A stretch of 33,467 nt of DNA, taken from contig JBHJGY010000032.1 of assembly GCA_050331335.1 (NCBI GenBank), positions 1 through 33,467 of the forward strand, given 5' to 3'. Source of the DNA: Thermohalobaculum sp050331335 (lineage in GTDB: Bacteria; Pseudomonadota; Alphaproteobacteria; Rhodobacterales; Rhodobacteraceae). Below, one piece after another: positions 22,577 through 31,389 of this stretch. The position numbers and the translations under genes are program-made. Numbering within the stretch: the stretch's first letter is position 1; every line of letters starts with the position of its first letter. The notes beneath the pieces were generated by a model. It was not told the origin of the DNA. It ran no database searches and was given only the letters and a program-made list of their open reading frames with translations.

Positions 22577-25015
22577 ATGAATTCTACCGCTCGTGTCGTC
22601 GTCATCGGTGGCGGCGTCGTCGGCTGCTCCGTTCTCTATCACCTCGCCCGCGCCGGCTGGACCGATGTGATGTTGCTCGAACGATCCGAACTCACCTCCG
22701 GGAGCACCTGGCATGCGGCCGGCGGGTGCCACACGATCAACGGCGACCCAAATGTCGCGAAGCTTCAGAAATACACGATCGAGCTTTACAAGGAGATCGA
22801 GGAGGCTTCGGGCCAGTCGACCGGCTTCCATATGACCGGTGGCGTGATGCTCGCCTCGACACCGGAGCGGATGGACTGGCTGAAGGGCCTCGTCGCCAAG
22901 GGTCGCTACCAGGGCATCGAGGCGGAAGTCATCACGCCTGAGGAAGCGCATGAGATCATGCCGCTGCTGGACCCGGCCTGTTTCGTCGGCGCGGTCAAAA
23001 CCGTGGTCGACGGCCATCTCGATCCCTCCGGCGTCACCCATGCCTATGCGAAATCCGCCAAGAAGCTCGGTGCAGCGATCCACACCCACACCATGGTCAC
23101 GGGCCTGACCCGGCGGCGCGCCAATGGGGTGGGCGACGGCTGGTACGTCCACACCGACAAGGGCGATGTGGAATGCGAGCACATCGTCAACGCGGCGGGG
23201 CTCTGGGCGCGCGAGGTCGGGCGGATGGTGGGGCTCACGATCCCGATCCTCGCCATGGAGCATATGTATCTGCTGACCGAGGACATGCCCGAGGTGGCCG
23301 AGGTCAACGCCAAGACCGGCAAGGAGGTGCTCCACGCGGTGGACTTCGACGGCGAGCTCTATCTGCGCCAGGAGCGCGGGGGCATGCTGATGGGCACCTA
23401 TGAGAAGGCCTGCGTCCCCTGGTCCGTGCGCGAGACCCCTTGGGAGTTCGGGCATGAGCTGTTGCAGCCGGATATCGACCGGATCGCGCCCTCGCTCGAG
23501 GTCGGGTTCGAGCATTTCCCCGCCTTCCAGAACGCCGGGATCAAGCAGATCATCAATGGCCCCTTCACCTTCGCGCCGGATGGCAACCCGGTCGTGGGCC
23601 CCGTGCGCGGGCTGCCGGGCTACTGGTCGGCCTGCGGGGTGATGGCGGGCTTCTCCCAGGGCGGCGGCGTGGGGCTCGCGCTCGCCAACTGGATGACCAC
23701 CGGCGATCCGGGCTTCGATGTCTGGGCGATGGATGTCGCGCGCTACGGCGACTGGACGACGACGGCCTACACCAATCCGAAGGTGCAGGAGAACTATTCG
23801 CGGCGCTTCTCCATCAAGTTCCCCAACGAGGAATTGCAGGCCGCGCGCCCGCTCAAAACCACGCCGATCTGCGACAAGCTGACCGCGATGGGCGCGCAGT
23901 GGGGCGACAGCTGGGGCCTCGAGGTTCCGCTGTGGTTCTCGCCCGACGGCACGCGCGATCAGTTTTCCTGGCGCCGCTCGACCGACTGGCCCCATGTGCG
24001 CGCAGAGGTGGAGGCCATGCGCGCCGGCGTCGGGTGCATGGAGATCTCCGGGTTCTCGAAATTCGAGGTCACGGGACCCGGCGCGCGCGATTTCCTCGAC
24101 CGGGTGCTCGCCTGCCGCATCCCCAAGCCTGGCCGGATGACCCTCGCGCCGATGCTGAAGGAGGACGGCAAGCTGATCGGCGATCTCTCGGTCGCGTGCT
24201 TTCAGGAGGGGCGGTTCTTCCTCGCAGGCTCGGGCATGGCCGAGGAGTATTACTTGCGCTGGTTCGCGGCGCATGCGCCCAAGGACGGCTCGGTCCGGAT
24301 CGACGCGCTCGGGCTCGCCGTCTGCGGGCTCTCGATCGCGGGGCCGAACTCGCGGAAGCTTTTGCAGCGGCTGACCGACGACGACGTCTCGGGGGCGGCG
24401 TTCAAGTTCATGGCGGTGCGCGAGATGGATCTGGGCCTCGCCCCGGCCCGGGTGGCGCGGGTCTCCTTCACCGGCGATCTGGGCTACGAGATCTGGATGA
24501 AAGCGGAGTTCCAGCGGCATATCTTCGACAAGATCCAGGAGGCGGGGGCCGATCTCGGCTTGCGGATGTTCGGCCTGCGCGCGCTCAACGCCATGCGGCT
24601 GGAAAAGGGCTTCGGCGGTTGGGCGCGGGAGTATCGCCCGATCTACGGGGCGCTGGAGGCCGGGCTCGACCGGTTCGTGGCCTATGAGAAGGAGGCCGAG
24701 TTCGTCGGCAAGGCGGCGGCGCTGGCCGAGCGGGCGGAGGGCGGCGCGCTCCGGCTCAGGACCTTCGTCGTCGAGGCCCGCGACGCGGATGTGATCGGCG
24801 ACGAGCCGATCTATCTCGGCGGCGACTGTGTCGGCTGGGTCACCTCCGGCGGCTATGCGCACAATTCCAATGTCTCGGTTGCGCTCGGCTACGTCCCCAA
24901 AGAACATGCCGCATCCGAAGGCCCTTGGCAGATCGAGCTTCTCGGTGAGATGCTGCCCGCACGGCTGCAACACGCGCCCTTATGGGACGCGAATGCGGAG
25001 AGGATGCGCGGCTGA
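22577..25015 (+). CDS. Dimethylglycine/sarcosine dehydrogenase-like FAD protein with GCV_T domain
   Basis: An 812-residue flavoprotein. The FAD-binding start VVVIGGGVVGCSVLYHLARAGW is followed by LTSGSTWHAAG, in which His46 is the position that carries covalent FAD in dimethylglycine and sarcosine dehydrogenases. The amine oxidase domain runs to about 370, then an FAO_M-like linker (IKFPNEELQAARPLKTT), the folate-binding GCV_T domain (about 430-710, FLDRVLACRIPKPGRMTLAPML) and GCV_T_C to the end. The family oxidatively demethylates N-methylated glycines and hands the methylene group to tetrahydrofolate. The ATG at 22577 has GGGAG upstream; the frame is open to 22544. Its TGA overlaps the soxB ATG by one base, so it belongs to the sarcosine oxidase operon. 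Confidence 0.9.
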   Translation: MNSTARVVVIGGGVVGCSVLYHLARAGWTDVMLLERSELTSGSTWHAAGGCHTINGDPNVAKLQKYTIELYKEIEEASGQSTGFHMTGGVMLASTPERMDWLKGLVAKGRYQGIEAEVITPEEAHEIMPLLDPACFVGAVKTVVDGHLDPSGVTHAYAKSAKKLGAAIHTHTMVTGLTRRRANGVGDGWYVHTDKGDVECEHIVNAAGLWAREVGRMVGLTIPILAMEHMYLLTEDMPEVAEVNAKTGKEVLHAVDFDGELYLRQERGGMLMGTYEKACVPWSVRETPWEFGHELLQPDIDRIAPSLEVGFEHFPAFQNAGIKQIINGPFTFAPDGNPVVGPVRGLPGYWSACGVMAGFSQGGGVGLALANWMTTGDPGFDVWAMDVARYGDWTTTAYTNPKVQENYSRRFSIKFPNEELQAARPLKTTPICDKLTAMGAQWGDSWGLEVPLWFSPDGTRDQFSWRRSTDWPHVRAEVEAMRAGVGCMEISGFSKFEVTGPGARDFLDRVLACRIPKPGRMTLAPMLKEDGKLIGDLSVACFQEGRFFLAGSGMAEEYYLRWFAAHAPKDGSVRIDALGLAVCGLSIAGPNSRKLLQRLTDDDVSGAAFKFMAVREMDLGLAPARVARVSFTGDLGYEIWMKAEFQRHIFDKIQEAGADLGLRMFGLRALNAMRLEKGFGGWAREYRPIYGALEAGLDRFVAYEKEAEFVGKAAALAERAEGGALRLRTFVVEARDADVIGDEPIYLGGDCVGWVTSGGYAHNSNVSVALGYVPKEHAASEGPWQIELLGEMLPARLQHAPLWDANAERMRG

Positions 25016-26283
25016 TGCAACGCTACAATCTGTGGCAGGTGATCCGGAACGGGCTCAACGGCCAGTCCTATTGGGAGCCGGCGCTGCGGCGCCCTGAGCC
25101 CAAGCCCTGGTACGACGTGATCATCGTCGGGGGCGGGGGGCACGGGCTCGCCACCGCCTACTACCTCGCCAAGGAACACGGGATCACCAATGTCGCGGTG
25201 CTCGAGAAGGGCTGGCTCGGCGGTGGCAATGCGGGGCGCAACACCACGATCGTGCGCTCCAACTACATGATCCCCGGCAACACCGAGTTCTACGAGCATT
25301 CGCTGAAACTCTGGGAGACGCTCAGCCACGAGCTCAACTACAATGTCATGTTCTCCCAGCGCGCCCATGTGAACCTCGTCTTCACCCCGGGGCAGCGCGA
25401 CGCGATGGCCCGGCGCTACAACATCATGCGGCTGAACGGCATCGACGGCGCGTATTGGGACCTCGACAAGCTGCGCGCAAAGATCCCGCATCTCGATTAT
25501 GACGGCCGCTTCCCGATCTTGGGCGCTTACGTCCAGCCCCGGGCCGGCACCGCGCGCCACGACGCGGTCAATTGGGGCTTCGCGCGCGCGGCGACGGCGC
25601 TCGGTGTCGACATCATCCAGGGCTGCGAGGTCACCGGTTTCGTGAAAAAGGCCGGGGCAGTTGTCGCTGAGGAGATCAAGCGCGGTGGCGAGGAGACTGA
25701 GATCTACACCGAGAAGGTCGGGCTCGCGGTCGCCGGGCACACCTCGGTGCTCGCCACCAAGGCGGGTCTCGGCAAGCTGCCGATCGAGAGCCACAAGCTC
25801 CAGGCCTATGTGTCGGAGGCGATCAAGCCGATCCTCGACTGTGTCGTGGTCTTCGGCGGGCCGGGGCATTTCTACATCTCCCAGTCCGACAAGGGCGGGA
25901 TGGTCTATGGCGGCGATCTCGACGGCCACTGCTCCTACGCGCAACGCGGCAATCTTCCCGTCTACCAGAACGTTGCGGCCAATTGCATGGCGATCATGCC
26001 CTGCCTAGGCCGGGTCAAGCTCCTGCGCCAATGGGCGGGTGTGATGGACATGTCGATGGATGGCTCGCCGGTGATCACCAAAACCGACATTCCCGGCCTC
26101 TATCTCAACTGCGGCTGGTGCTATGGCGGGTTCAAGGCGACGCCGGGATCGGGCCATGTCTTCGCACACACGATTGCCCGCGACGAGCCGCACTGGGCCA
26201 ATCGCCGGCTCACCCTCGATCGCTATGCCCGCGGGCGACAGATCGACGAGTCCGGCCATGGTCCGTGGGCAAAGGTGCACTGA
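25015..26283 (+). CDS. soxB: Sarcosine oxidase, beta subunit
   Basis: A 422-residue beta subunit of heterotetrameric sarcosine oxidase, which binds FAD and covalent FMN and is the site of sarcosine oxidation. The dinucleotide fold is VIIVGGGGHGLATAYYLAKEHG. VLEKGWLGGGNAGRNTTIVRSNY is strongly diagnostic of this subunit. RAGTARHDAVNWGFARA contains His182, matching the residue that holds FMN covalently in the well-studied enzyme. KATPGSGHVFAHTIA is the C-terminal FAD contact. The start at 25015 overlaps the stop of the upstream gene (TGATG) and begins with the family's own RYNLWQVIRNGL; the longer frame is not conserved. Confidence 0.96.
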   Translation: MQRYNLWQVIRNGLNGQSYWEPALRRPEPKPWYDVIIVGGGGHGLATAYYLAKEHGITNVAVLEKGWLGGGNAGRNTTIVRSNYMIPGNTEFYEHSLKLWETLSHELNYNVMFSQRAHVNLVFTPGQRDAMARRYNIMRLNGIDGAYWDLDKLRAKIPHLDYDGRFPILGAYVQPRAGTARHDAVNWGFARAATALGVDIIQGCEVTGFVKKAGAVVAEEIKRGGEETEIYTEKVGLAVAGHTSVLATKAGLGKLPIESHKLQAYVSEAIKPILDCVVVFGGPGHFYISQSDKGGMVYGGDLDGHCSYAQRGNLPVYQNVAANCMAIMPCLGRVKLLRQWAGVMDMSMDGSPVITKTDIPGLYLNCGWCYGGFKATPGSGHVFAHTIARDEPHWANRRLTLDRYARGRQIDESGHGPWAKVH

Positions 26284-26741
26284 TGGCGACCGCGCTCGTC
26301 AGCGTCACGAACGGGGTGGTGCTGCGGCCGGCGGGGCAGGCCGATCTTCCTGCCCTTGCCCGGCTCTATGTCGCAATGGCCGAGGCCCATGGCGAGCGGA
26401 TGGCTCTGGCCGCGGCTGAGGCCAAGCTCGGCCGGATGCTCGCAAGCCCGGCTCAGCAGGCGGTGCTTTTCGAGCGCGGCGGATTGGCGATCGGCTATGT
26501 CCTGTGGGCTGATCTCGGCGACCATGTCTTCATTCGCGGCTTTGCCCTGGCGCCGGAAGTGCGCGGCCAGGGGCTCGGCCGGGCGCTCTGGCAGCGCTTC
26601 CATGCCGAGATCCTGCCGCCCAAACCCGTCCGCCTCGAGGTGGTCGCGCCCGGGCCAGAGGCCTTTTGGCGCGCCATGGGATTTGCCAGCTGGTCGACGG
26701 GCATGCGCACCGACCACCGCTCAGGAGCCCCAGATGCTTAG
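26283..26741 (+). CDS. GNAT acetyltransferase embedded in the sox operon
   Basis: A 152-residue GNAT protein. It has VVLRPAGQADLPALARLYVAMAEAHG at the N-terminus, HVFIRGFALAPEVRGQGLGRALWQRF with a canonical acetyl-CoA loop (RGQGLG, about residues 97-102), and FWRAMGFASWSTGM at the end. It starts on the soxB stop (TGATG) and overlaps soxD by eight bases, so it is translated as part of the sox string, between B and D, where no gene is usual. Substrate unknown; possibly an N-methyl amine or amino acid metabolite, or a regulatory lysine, but this is speculation. Confidence 0.88.
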   Translation: MATALVSVTNGVVLRPAGQADLPALARLYVAMAEAHGERMALAAAEAKLGRMLASPAQQAVLFERGGLAIGYVLWADLGDHVFIRGFALAPEVRGQGLGRALWQRFHAEILPPKPVRLEVVAPGPEAFWRAMGFASWSTGMRTDHRSGAPDA

Positions 26742-27009
26742 GATCAACTGCCCCCTCTGTGGGCCGCGCGACCACACCGAATTCGTCTATGAGGGCGATG
26801 CGACGGTCTGTTATCCGGCCCTCGATGCAAAGCCGGAGGCGTGGTACGAGGCCGTGTTTCTACGCAAGAACCCGCGGGGGGTGCATCTCGAACTCTGGCA
26901 CCATACCCAGGGATGCCGCTCGGTGCTTATCGTCGAGCGCGATACCGTGACCCACGAAATCCATTCGGTGCGGCTCGCGCATCCGGGCATGGCGGAGGCG
27001 GCGCAGTGA
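26734..27009 (+). CDS. soxD: Sarcosine oxidase, delta subunit
   Basis: A 91-residue subunit. The zinc ligands are all present: Cys6 and Cys9 (NCPLCG), His57 and Cys61 (WHHTQGCR), in the spacing known for the delta subunit. FVYEGDATVCYP and EAWYEAVFLRKNPRG are the family's central segment. It is structural, helping hold the B-A complex together. A CAGGAG ribosome binding site lies within the end of the GNAT gene. Its stop overlaps the GTG of soxA. Confidence 0.95.
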   Translation: MLRINCPLCGPRDHTEFVYEGDATVCYPALDAKPEAWYEAVFLRKNPRGVHLELWHHTQGCRSVLIVERDTVTHEIHSVRLAHPGMAEAAQ

Positions 27010-30005
27010 CCGGCATGCGGCTCAAGGACGGGGGCGTCGTCGATCGGGCCGAGCGTTTGCGCTTCACCTGGGACGGCCGGTCCTACGAGGGGCTCGCGGG
27101 GGACACCTTGGCCTCGGCGCTTCTGGCCAATGGCGAGACGGTCGTCGCCCGCGGCTTTAAGTATCATCGGCCCCGCGGCATCGTCTCGGCCGGGCCGGAG
27201 GAGCCCTCCGCGCTGGTCACCACCGGCGAGGGCGCCCGGCGTGTTGCCAATCAGAAAGCGCCGGAGCTGGAGCTCTTCGACGGGTTCGCCGCGCATGGCC
27301 AGAACGCTTGGCCGTCGGTGCGCTTTGATTTGGGACAGGTGAACGATCTCTTCGGGCGGTTCTTCGCAGCAGGGTTTTACTACAAGACGTTCTTTGGCCT
27401 CACGAAGGACACCTCACACTGGATGCAGTTCGAGAAGGTGATCCGCCGCGCCGCCGGCATGGGCACCGCTTCGCGCGCGCCCGACCCCGATGCCTATGAG
27501 TATGTCCACGACTTTTGCGATCTGCTCGTCGTCGGTGCAGGGCCGTCGGGGCTCGCTGCGGCCCGGCTCGCCGCGGACGAGGGGCTCGATGTGCTGCTCG
27601 TCGACCAGGATTTCGCCCTGGGTGGCCAACTGATCGGGGCGCGCGAGACCGTGGAGGGCACCGGGGCTGGGGCGTGGCTCGGGGCGCAGCGCCGCGCCCT
27701 CACTGGGGTTCGGGTGCTGTCGCGGACCACCGCTTTCGGGCTCTATGACAGCAATGTCGTGGGGCTGTACGAGCGGGTGACCGACCATCTGGCGGCGCCC
27801 GACCCGGCTTTGCCACGCGGGCGGGTGCATGTCGTACGCCCCGGCCGGGTGATCTTGGCCACCGGTGCGCTCGAGCGCCTCGTCGGCTTCGGCAACAACG
27901 ATCGGCCTGGCGTCATGCTCGCAGGGGCGGTCGAACGATACATCCGCCGTTTCGGGGTCGCGCCCGGCGCGAGTGCGGCGATCGCCACGAATTCCGATGC
28001 GGGGTATCGCGCGGCGATCGCGATGGCCGAGGCCGGGCTCAAGGCAACGGTCCTCGATGCCCGGCCGCGCGCCTCGGAGCGGGTCACTGCGGCAGCAGCG
28101 GCGGCCGGTGTCGAGCAGATCACAGACGCCGCGCCTTTGGAGGTTGTGGGCAAAAGCTCGGTCCGCGCCCTGCAAATCGCGCGTCGCCAAAACGGCCATT
28201 GGGAGCCGGGGCGAACCCTGTATCGGGACATCGTCGGGGTTTCTGGCGGGTGGAACCCCGCGATCCACCTCGTTTGCCACCGTGGGATCAAGCCGGTTTG
28301 GGACCCGGTGCTCGCCTGTTTCCGCGCCACGGAGACGCCGCCGGGCGTGACCTTGGCGGGCGCTGCCAATGGCGTCTTCGGCACCGAGGAGGCAATCGCC
28401 GACGCCAGGGCCGCGGCGGCGGATGCGGTGCAGGCCCTCAACGGCCGGCGGGTCGCGGCGCCCAACCGACCCGAGCCAGGGGGTCTCGGCGCGGTAACCG
28501 AGGTGTGGGAGGTCCGCACCCCCAAGCGCAAGCTGAAGAGCTTCGTCGATCTGCAGCACGACGTGACGGCCGAGGACATCCGCCAGGCAGCCCGGGAGGG
28601 CTATGCCTCGGTCGAGCACATGAAGCGCTACACCACCCACGGGATGGCCACCGACCAGGGCAAGACCGGTGCCGTGGTCGGCCTCGCGCTGCTCGCCGAA
28701 GCGCTCGAACAGTCGATCCCCGAGACCGGGATCACGACATTTCGCCCGCCCTACACGCCGGTTCCCATCGGCGCGTTTGCAGGCCGAGGCACCCGCAAGC
28801 ATTGGCGCCCGGTCCGGCGCACGCCAATGCATGGCGAGCAGGCGGCCCAGGCTGCTGTCTTCACCGATGCGGGTCTGTGGAAGCGCGCCTGGTACTTTCC
28901 CGCCTCAAAGGGGGAGTCCCTCGACGAGGCTTATGTCCGCGAGGCCAGCTCCGTGCGGGGCCGGGTGGGGCTGGTCGATGTGTCCACCCTGGGCAAGATC
29001 GCCGTCCTGGGACCGGACGCGGCCGAGCTTCTCAACCGGGTCTACGTCAACGGTTTCGCAAAATTGCCGGTGATGAAATGTCGATACGGGGTGATGCTGC
29101 GCGACGATGGGATCGTGTTCGACGACGGGGTGACCTGGCGGCTCGGCGAGCACGAATTCCTGATGACCGCCACCACGGCAATGGCCGCCGGGGTGCTTCA
29201 GTGGCTGGAGCTGCTGCTGCAGACGCGCTGGCCGGAGCTGCGCGTCCATGTCGCCTCGACCACGGACCAATGGGCGGGCGTTGCCGTGGCCGGGCCGCGT
29301 GCACGGGCGGCGCTGGCCCCTTTGGTCATCGACGATATGGGGCCTGAGGCTCTGCCATTCATGGGCATCCTGCGCAGCCGGCTTCGCGTCGCAGGCGGGG
29401 AGATCCCCGTTCTGATCGCTCGGATCAGCTTCTCGGGCGAGATGGCCTATGAAGTCTATGCCCCGTCCGACTGGGGATCGGCGCTCTGGCAGGCGCTTGA
29501 GGCGCGGGTTCGGGCGGAGGGCGGTGTGCCTTATGGCATGGAAGCGCTCGGCGCGCTGCGGATCGAGAAGGGCCATGTCACCCATGCCGAGCTCGACGGT
29601 CGTGTGACGCTGGAGGATGCCGGGCTCGGCCGAATGGCCTCGAGCAAGAAACCCTTCATCGGGGCGGCACTGCGTAAAAGGGTGGACCTCGCCCGGCCAG
29701 AGCGGCCGCAATTGGCGCATTTCGAGCCGGTTGATCCCGATCACCCCGAGGCACGCTTTTCCATCGGCGCGATCGTTTGCGCCGAGGGGGAGGTCGAAGG
29801 CCACGGTATCGGCTGGATCACCGGGGTTACGGTTGCGCCAGCCTTCGACAACCGATGGGTCGGGATCGGCTTCGTCGCTGGCGGGCCCGAGGCCTGGGCC
29901 GACAAGACCGTGGTGATTGCCGACCCGGTGCGCGGTCGGCAGACGCGGGCACGGGTGTTCTCGCCGCATCGCTTGGATCCCAAAGGAGAGCGGATGCATG
30001 GCTGA
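27006..30005 (+). CDS. soxA: Sarcosine oxidase, alpha subunit
   Basis: A 999-residue alpha subunit. In order: an N-terminal Fer2_4-like domain without cluster cysteines (LRFTWDGRSYEGLAGDTLAS, residues ~15-100); an NAD-binding pyridine-nucleotide oxidoreductase fold (LLVVGAGPSGLAAARLAADEGLDVLLVDQD, from about 170); the SoxA_A3 insert; VWEVRTPKRKLKSFVDLQHDVTAEDI; and a C-terminal folate-binding GCV_T pair (about 600-990). Here methylene-tetrahydrofolate forms from the iminium made at the beta subunit. The GTG at 27006 overlaps the soxD stop (GTGA); an in-frame ATG at 27015 is possible. Length is normal. Confidence 0.96.
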   Translation: MTGMRLKDGGVVDRAERLRFTWDGRSYEGLAGDTLASALLANGETVVARGFKYHRPRGIVSAGPEEPSALVTTGEGARRVANQKAPELELFDGFAAHGQNAWPSVRFDLGQVNDLFGRFFAAGFYYKTFFGLTKDTSHWMQFEKVIRRAAGMGTASRAPDPDAYEYVHDFCDLLVVGAGPSGLAAARLAADEGLDVLLVDQDFALGGQLIGARETVEGTGAGAWLGAQRRALTGVRVLSRTTAFGLYDSNVVGLYERVTDHLAAPDPALPRGRVHVVRPGRVILATGALERLVGFGNNDRPGVMLAGAVERYIRRFGVAPGASAAIATNSDAGYRAAIAMAEAGLKATVLDARPRASERVTAAAAAAGVEQITDAAPLEVVGKSSVRALQIARRQNGHWEPGRTLYRDIVGVSGGWNPAIHLVCHRGIKPVWDPVLACFRATETPPGVTLAGAANGVFGTEEAIADARAAAADAVQALNGRRVAAPNRPEPGGLGAVTEVWEVRTPKRKLKSFVDLQHDVTAEDIRQAAREGYASVEHMKRYTTHGMATDQGKTGAVVGLALLAEALEQSIPETGITTFRPPYTPVPIGAFAGRGTRKHWRPVRRTPMHGEQAAQAAVFTDAGLWKRAWYFPASKGESLDEAYVREASSVRGRVGLVDVSTLGKIAVLGPDAAELLNRVYVNGFAKLPVMKCRYGVMLRDDGIVFDDGVTWRLGEHEFLMTATTAMAAGVLQWLELLLQTRWPELRVHVASTTDQWAGVAVAGPRARAALAPLVIDDMGPEALPFMGILRSRLRVAGGEIPVLIARISFSGEMAYEVYAPSDWGSALWQALEARVRAEGGVPYGMEALGALRIEKGHVTHAELDGRVTLEDAGLGRMASSKKPFIGAALRKRVDLARPERPQLAHFEPVDPDHPEARFSIGAIVCAEGEVEGHGIGWITGVTVAPAFDNRWVGIGFVAGGPEAWADKTVVIADPVRGRQTRARVFSPHRLDPKGERMHG

Positions 30006-30582
30006 AACGGTCGCACGGAATTCTGCGCTTGCCGGGCGCACCGAGCCGCGGCATCTGGGGATTATCGGTGCGGACGGCCCTGGCCTGCGCCTCTCCGAAC
30101 GCGCTGTCGACAGCTTGTGGCTGGTCGGGGCCTGGCCTGGACATCTGCCCAGCGTGGGCGAGGCGGTCTCGGCCGCCATCGAGGTAGGCGCAGCGCCCGG
30201 ACCTGGGCGCGCGGCCTTCGGCGCGCGGGGCATGGCGCTGCGGGTGGAGCCGGCGAAATGGCTGGTGGCCGGGGACAACACCCTGATCAGGCCGGATGTG
30301 GCGCCCGAGGCCGGGACGGTGCTCGATCTTTCCCATGCACGCACGGTGATCCGGATCGACGGCCGCATGGCGCGCGCGTTGATGGCCCGGTTGGTTGCCA
30401 TCGATCTCCGCCCGGGTCAGTTCGAGGACGGGACCGTCGCGGCGACGGGGATCGAAGGCATGGGCGTTACGCTGCTCGCCAGGGCCGGCGGGATCGAACT
30501 CCTGGTCTTCCGCAGCTTTGCCGCCGCGCTCTGGGACTTGATGCTCGACACCGGCGCGCAGTTCGGCGTGGAGATTTCATGA
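29998..30582 (+). CDS. soxG: Sarcosine oxidase, gamma subunit
   Basis: A 194-residue gamma subunit resembling a small GCV_T-type fold, which stabilises the alpha subunit. It has RALMARLVAIDLRPGQFEDGTVAATGIEGMGVTLLARAG and ELLVFRSFAAALWDLMLDTGAQFGVEI at the C-terminus, both characteristic of SoxG. The ATG at 29998 has a strong AAAGGAGAG ribosome binding site and overlaps the soxA end by eight bases. This completes the B, D, A, G set. Confidence 0.93.
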   Translation: MAETVARNSALAGRTEPRHLGIIGADGPGLRLSERAVDSLWLVGAWPGHLPSVGEAVSAAIEVGAAPGPGRAAFGARGMALRVEPAKWLVAGDNTLIRPDVAPEAGTVLDLSHARTVIRIDGRMARALMARLVAIDLRPGQFEDGTVAATGIEGMGVTLLARAGGIELLVFRSFAAALWDLMLDTGAQFGVEIS

Positions 30583-31133
30583 TGCTTGCTCCGGCGAGGC
30601 GATGCGCCTCCACACTCGCGTTGCTTCCGTTGCTCCTGGTGGTCGACCCGGCCCAGGCCATCGAGCCCGACAGTTGCTGGCGCCGGGCCTACACTGCCGA
30701 ACATCTCGACATGCACCCTGCACAGAGCGTCGCGATGATCGAGGTGGCGTTTTCGATGTTCCCCGGCGAGCCCGACACCCGAAATGCCTTCGTCCGGGTC
30801 CGGTTCCGCGACGGGCCTGAGGTCCTGACCAACCATCTCTTCTGTCATCGGTCGGAGGCCGGTCCCGGCATGCCCGACGGCCTCGCGGTCGGCAGCTTCT
30901 CCTGCTATGTCGACTGCGACGGCGGGGCCTTCCACGCCGGTCCCCCCGTCGCCGATATGCTCTTCCTCCGCTCGACCGGGTTCATCGTCTCTGGCGGGTG
31001 CGGCGAGCCGCAGGGTCCGGACGAAACGGTGGCGGAAAGCCGGACGGTTCTCGATGAGGGGGCGGCGGAGACCACCTACCGCCTTTTGCGGATCCCGACT
31101 TCTGCCTGCGTTGCGGCCGACGCCGTGCCCTGA
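30579..31133 (+). CDS. Secreted hypothetical protein coupled to soxG
   Basis: A 184-residue exported protein. The signal peptide has a hydrophobic core (TLALLPLLLVVDPAQA, cleavage near residue 28), and the mature chain holds six cysteines (in DSCW, FCH, SCYVDCDGG, GGCG, SACV). I recognise no family. It overlaps the soxG stop by four bases (ATGA), so it is translated with sarcosine oxidase; an ATG at 30582 is also in frame. A periplasmic binding or disulfide-rich role is possible. Nothing else links it to methylamine chemistry. Confidence 0.75.
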   Translation: MMLAPARRCASTLALLPLLLVVDPAQAIEPDSCWRRAYTAEHLDMHPAQSVAMIEVAFSMFPGEPDTRNAFVRVRFRDGPEVLTNHLFCHRSEAGPGMPDGLAVGSFSCYVDCDGGAFHAGPPVADMLFLRSTGFIVSGGCGEPQGPDETVAESRTVLDEGAAETTYRLLRIPTSACVAADAVP

Positions 31134-31389
31134 CATCCGCGCGTGTTGGGTGGAAATCCAGTGGGCGCAAGGCCCCGCGCCGGTCGGGTTGGCGGACGCT
31201 TGGGTGGATCCGCTCGACGGCACCAGGTTTCTTTGCGCCAGGGCCATCAGCAACCGCGTGCGGCTTTGACGCGGCGACGGGTGGGGGGCAGCCGCCCGTC
31301 GATGTTGATCGCCCCCGCCAGGCGGCCGCTTGTCTAGGCGCTGCGCCGGCGCTATAGACGCCGCTATCCCACATTGCTGGAGCGACCCC
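31134..31389. other. Intergenic region before efp
   Basis: A 256-base spacer. Apart from the efp promoter described separately, I see no gene. A short run reading WVDPLDGTRF occurs near 31210 and looks like an inositol-monophosphatase motif, but the flanking residues do not match, so it is treated as chance. Confidence 0.4.
31330..31358 (+). promoter_or_regulatory. Sigma70-type promoter of efp
   Basis: TTGTCT (-35, 31330-31335) and TATAGA (-10, 31353-31358) are separated by exactly 17 bases, the best promoter match noted in the window. Transcription would start near 31365, giving a leader of about 25 bases before the efp ATG. A housekeeping promoter is expected for this gene. Confidence 0.65.

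Noticed and set aside
22400..24973. 857-codon open frame on the - strand
   Set aside because: It is antisense to the DMGDH-like gene, composition is Arg/His/Pro-rich with no fold, and such long antisense frames are normal in very GC-rich coding DNA.
31200..31250. VDPLDGT-like string, possible inositol phosphatase remnant
   Set aside because: Only a few residues match the suhB motif and the flanks do not, so a duplicated suhB fragment is not supported.
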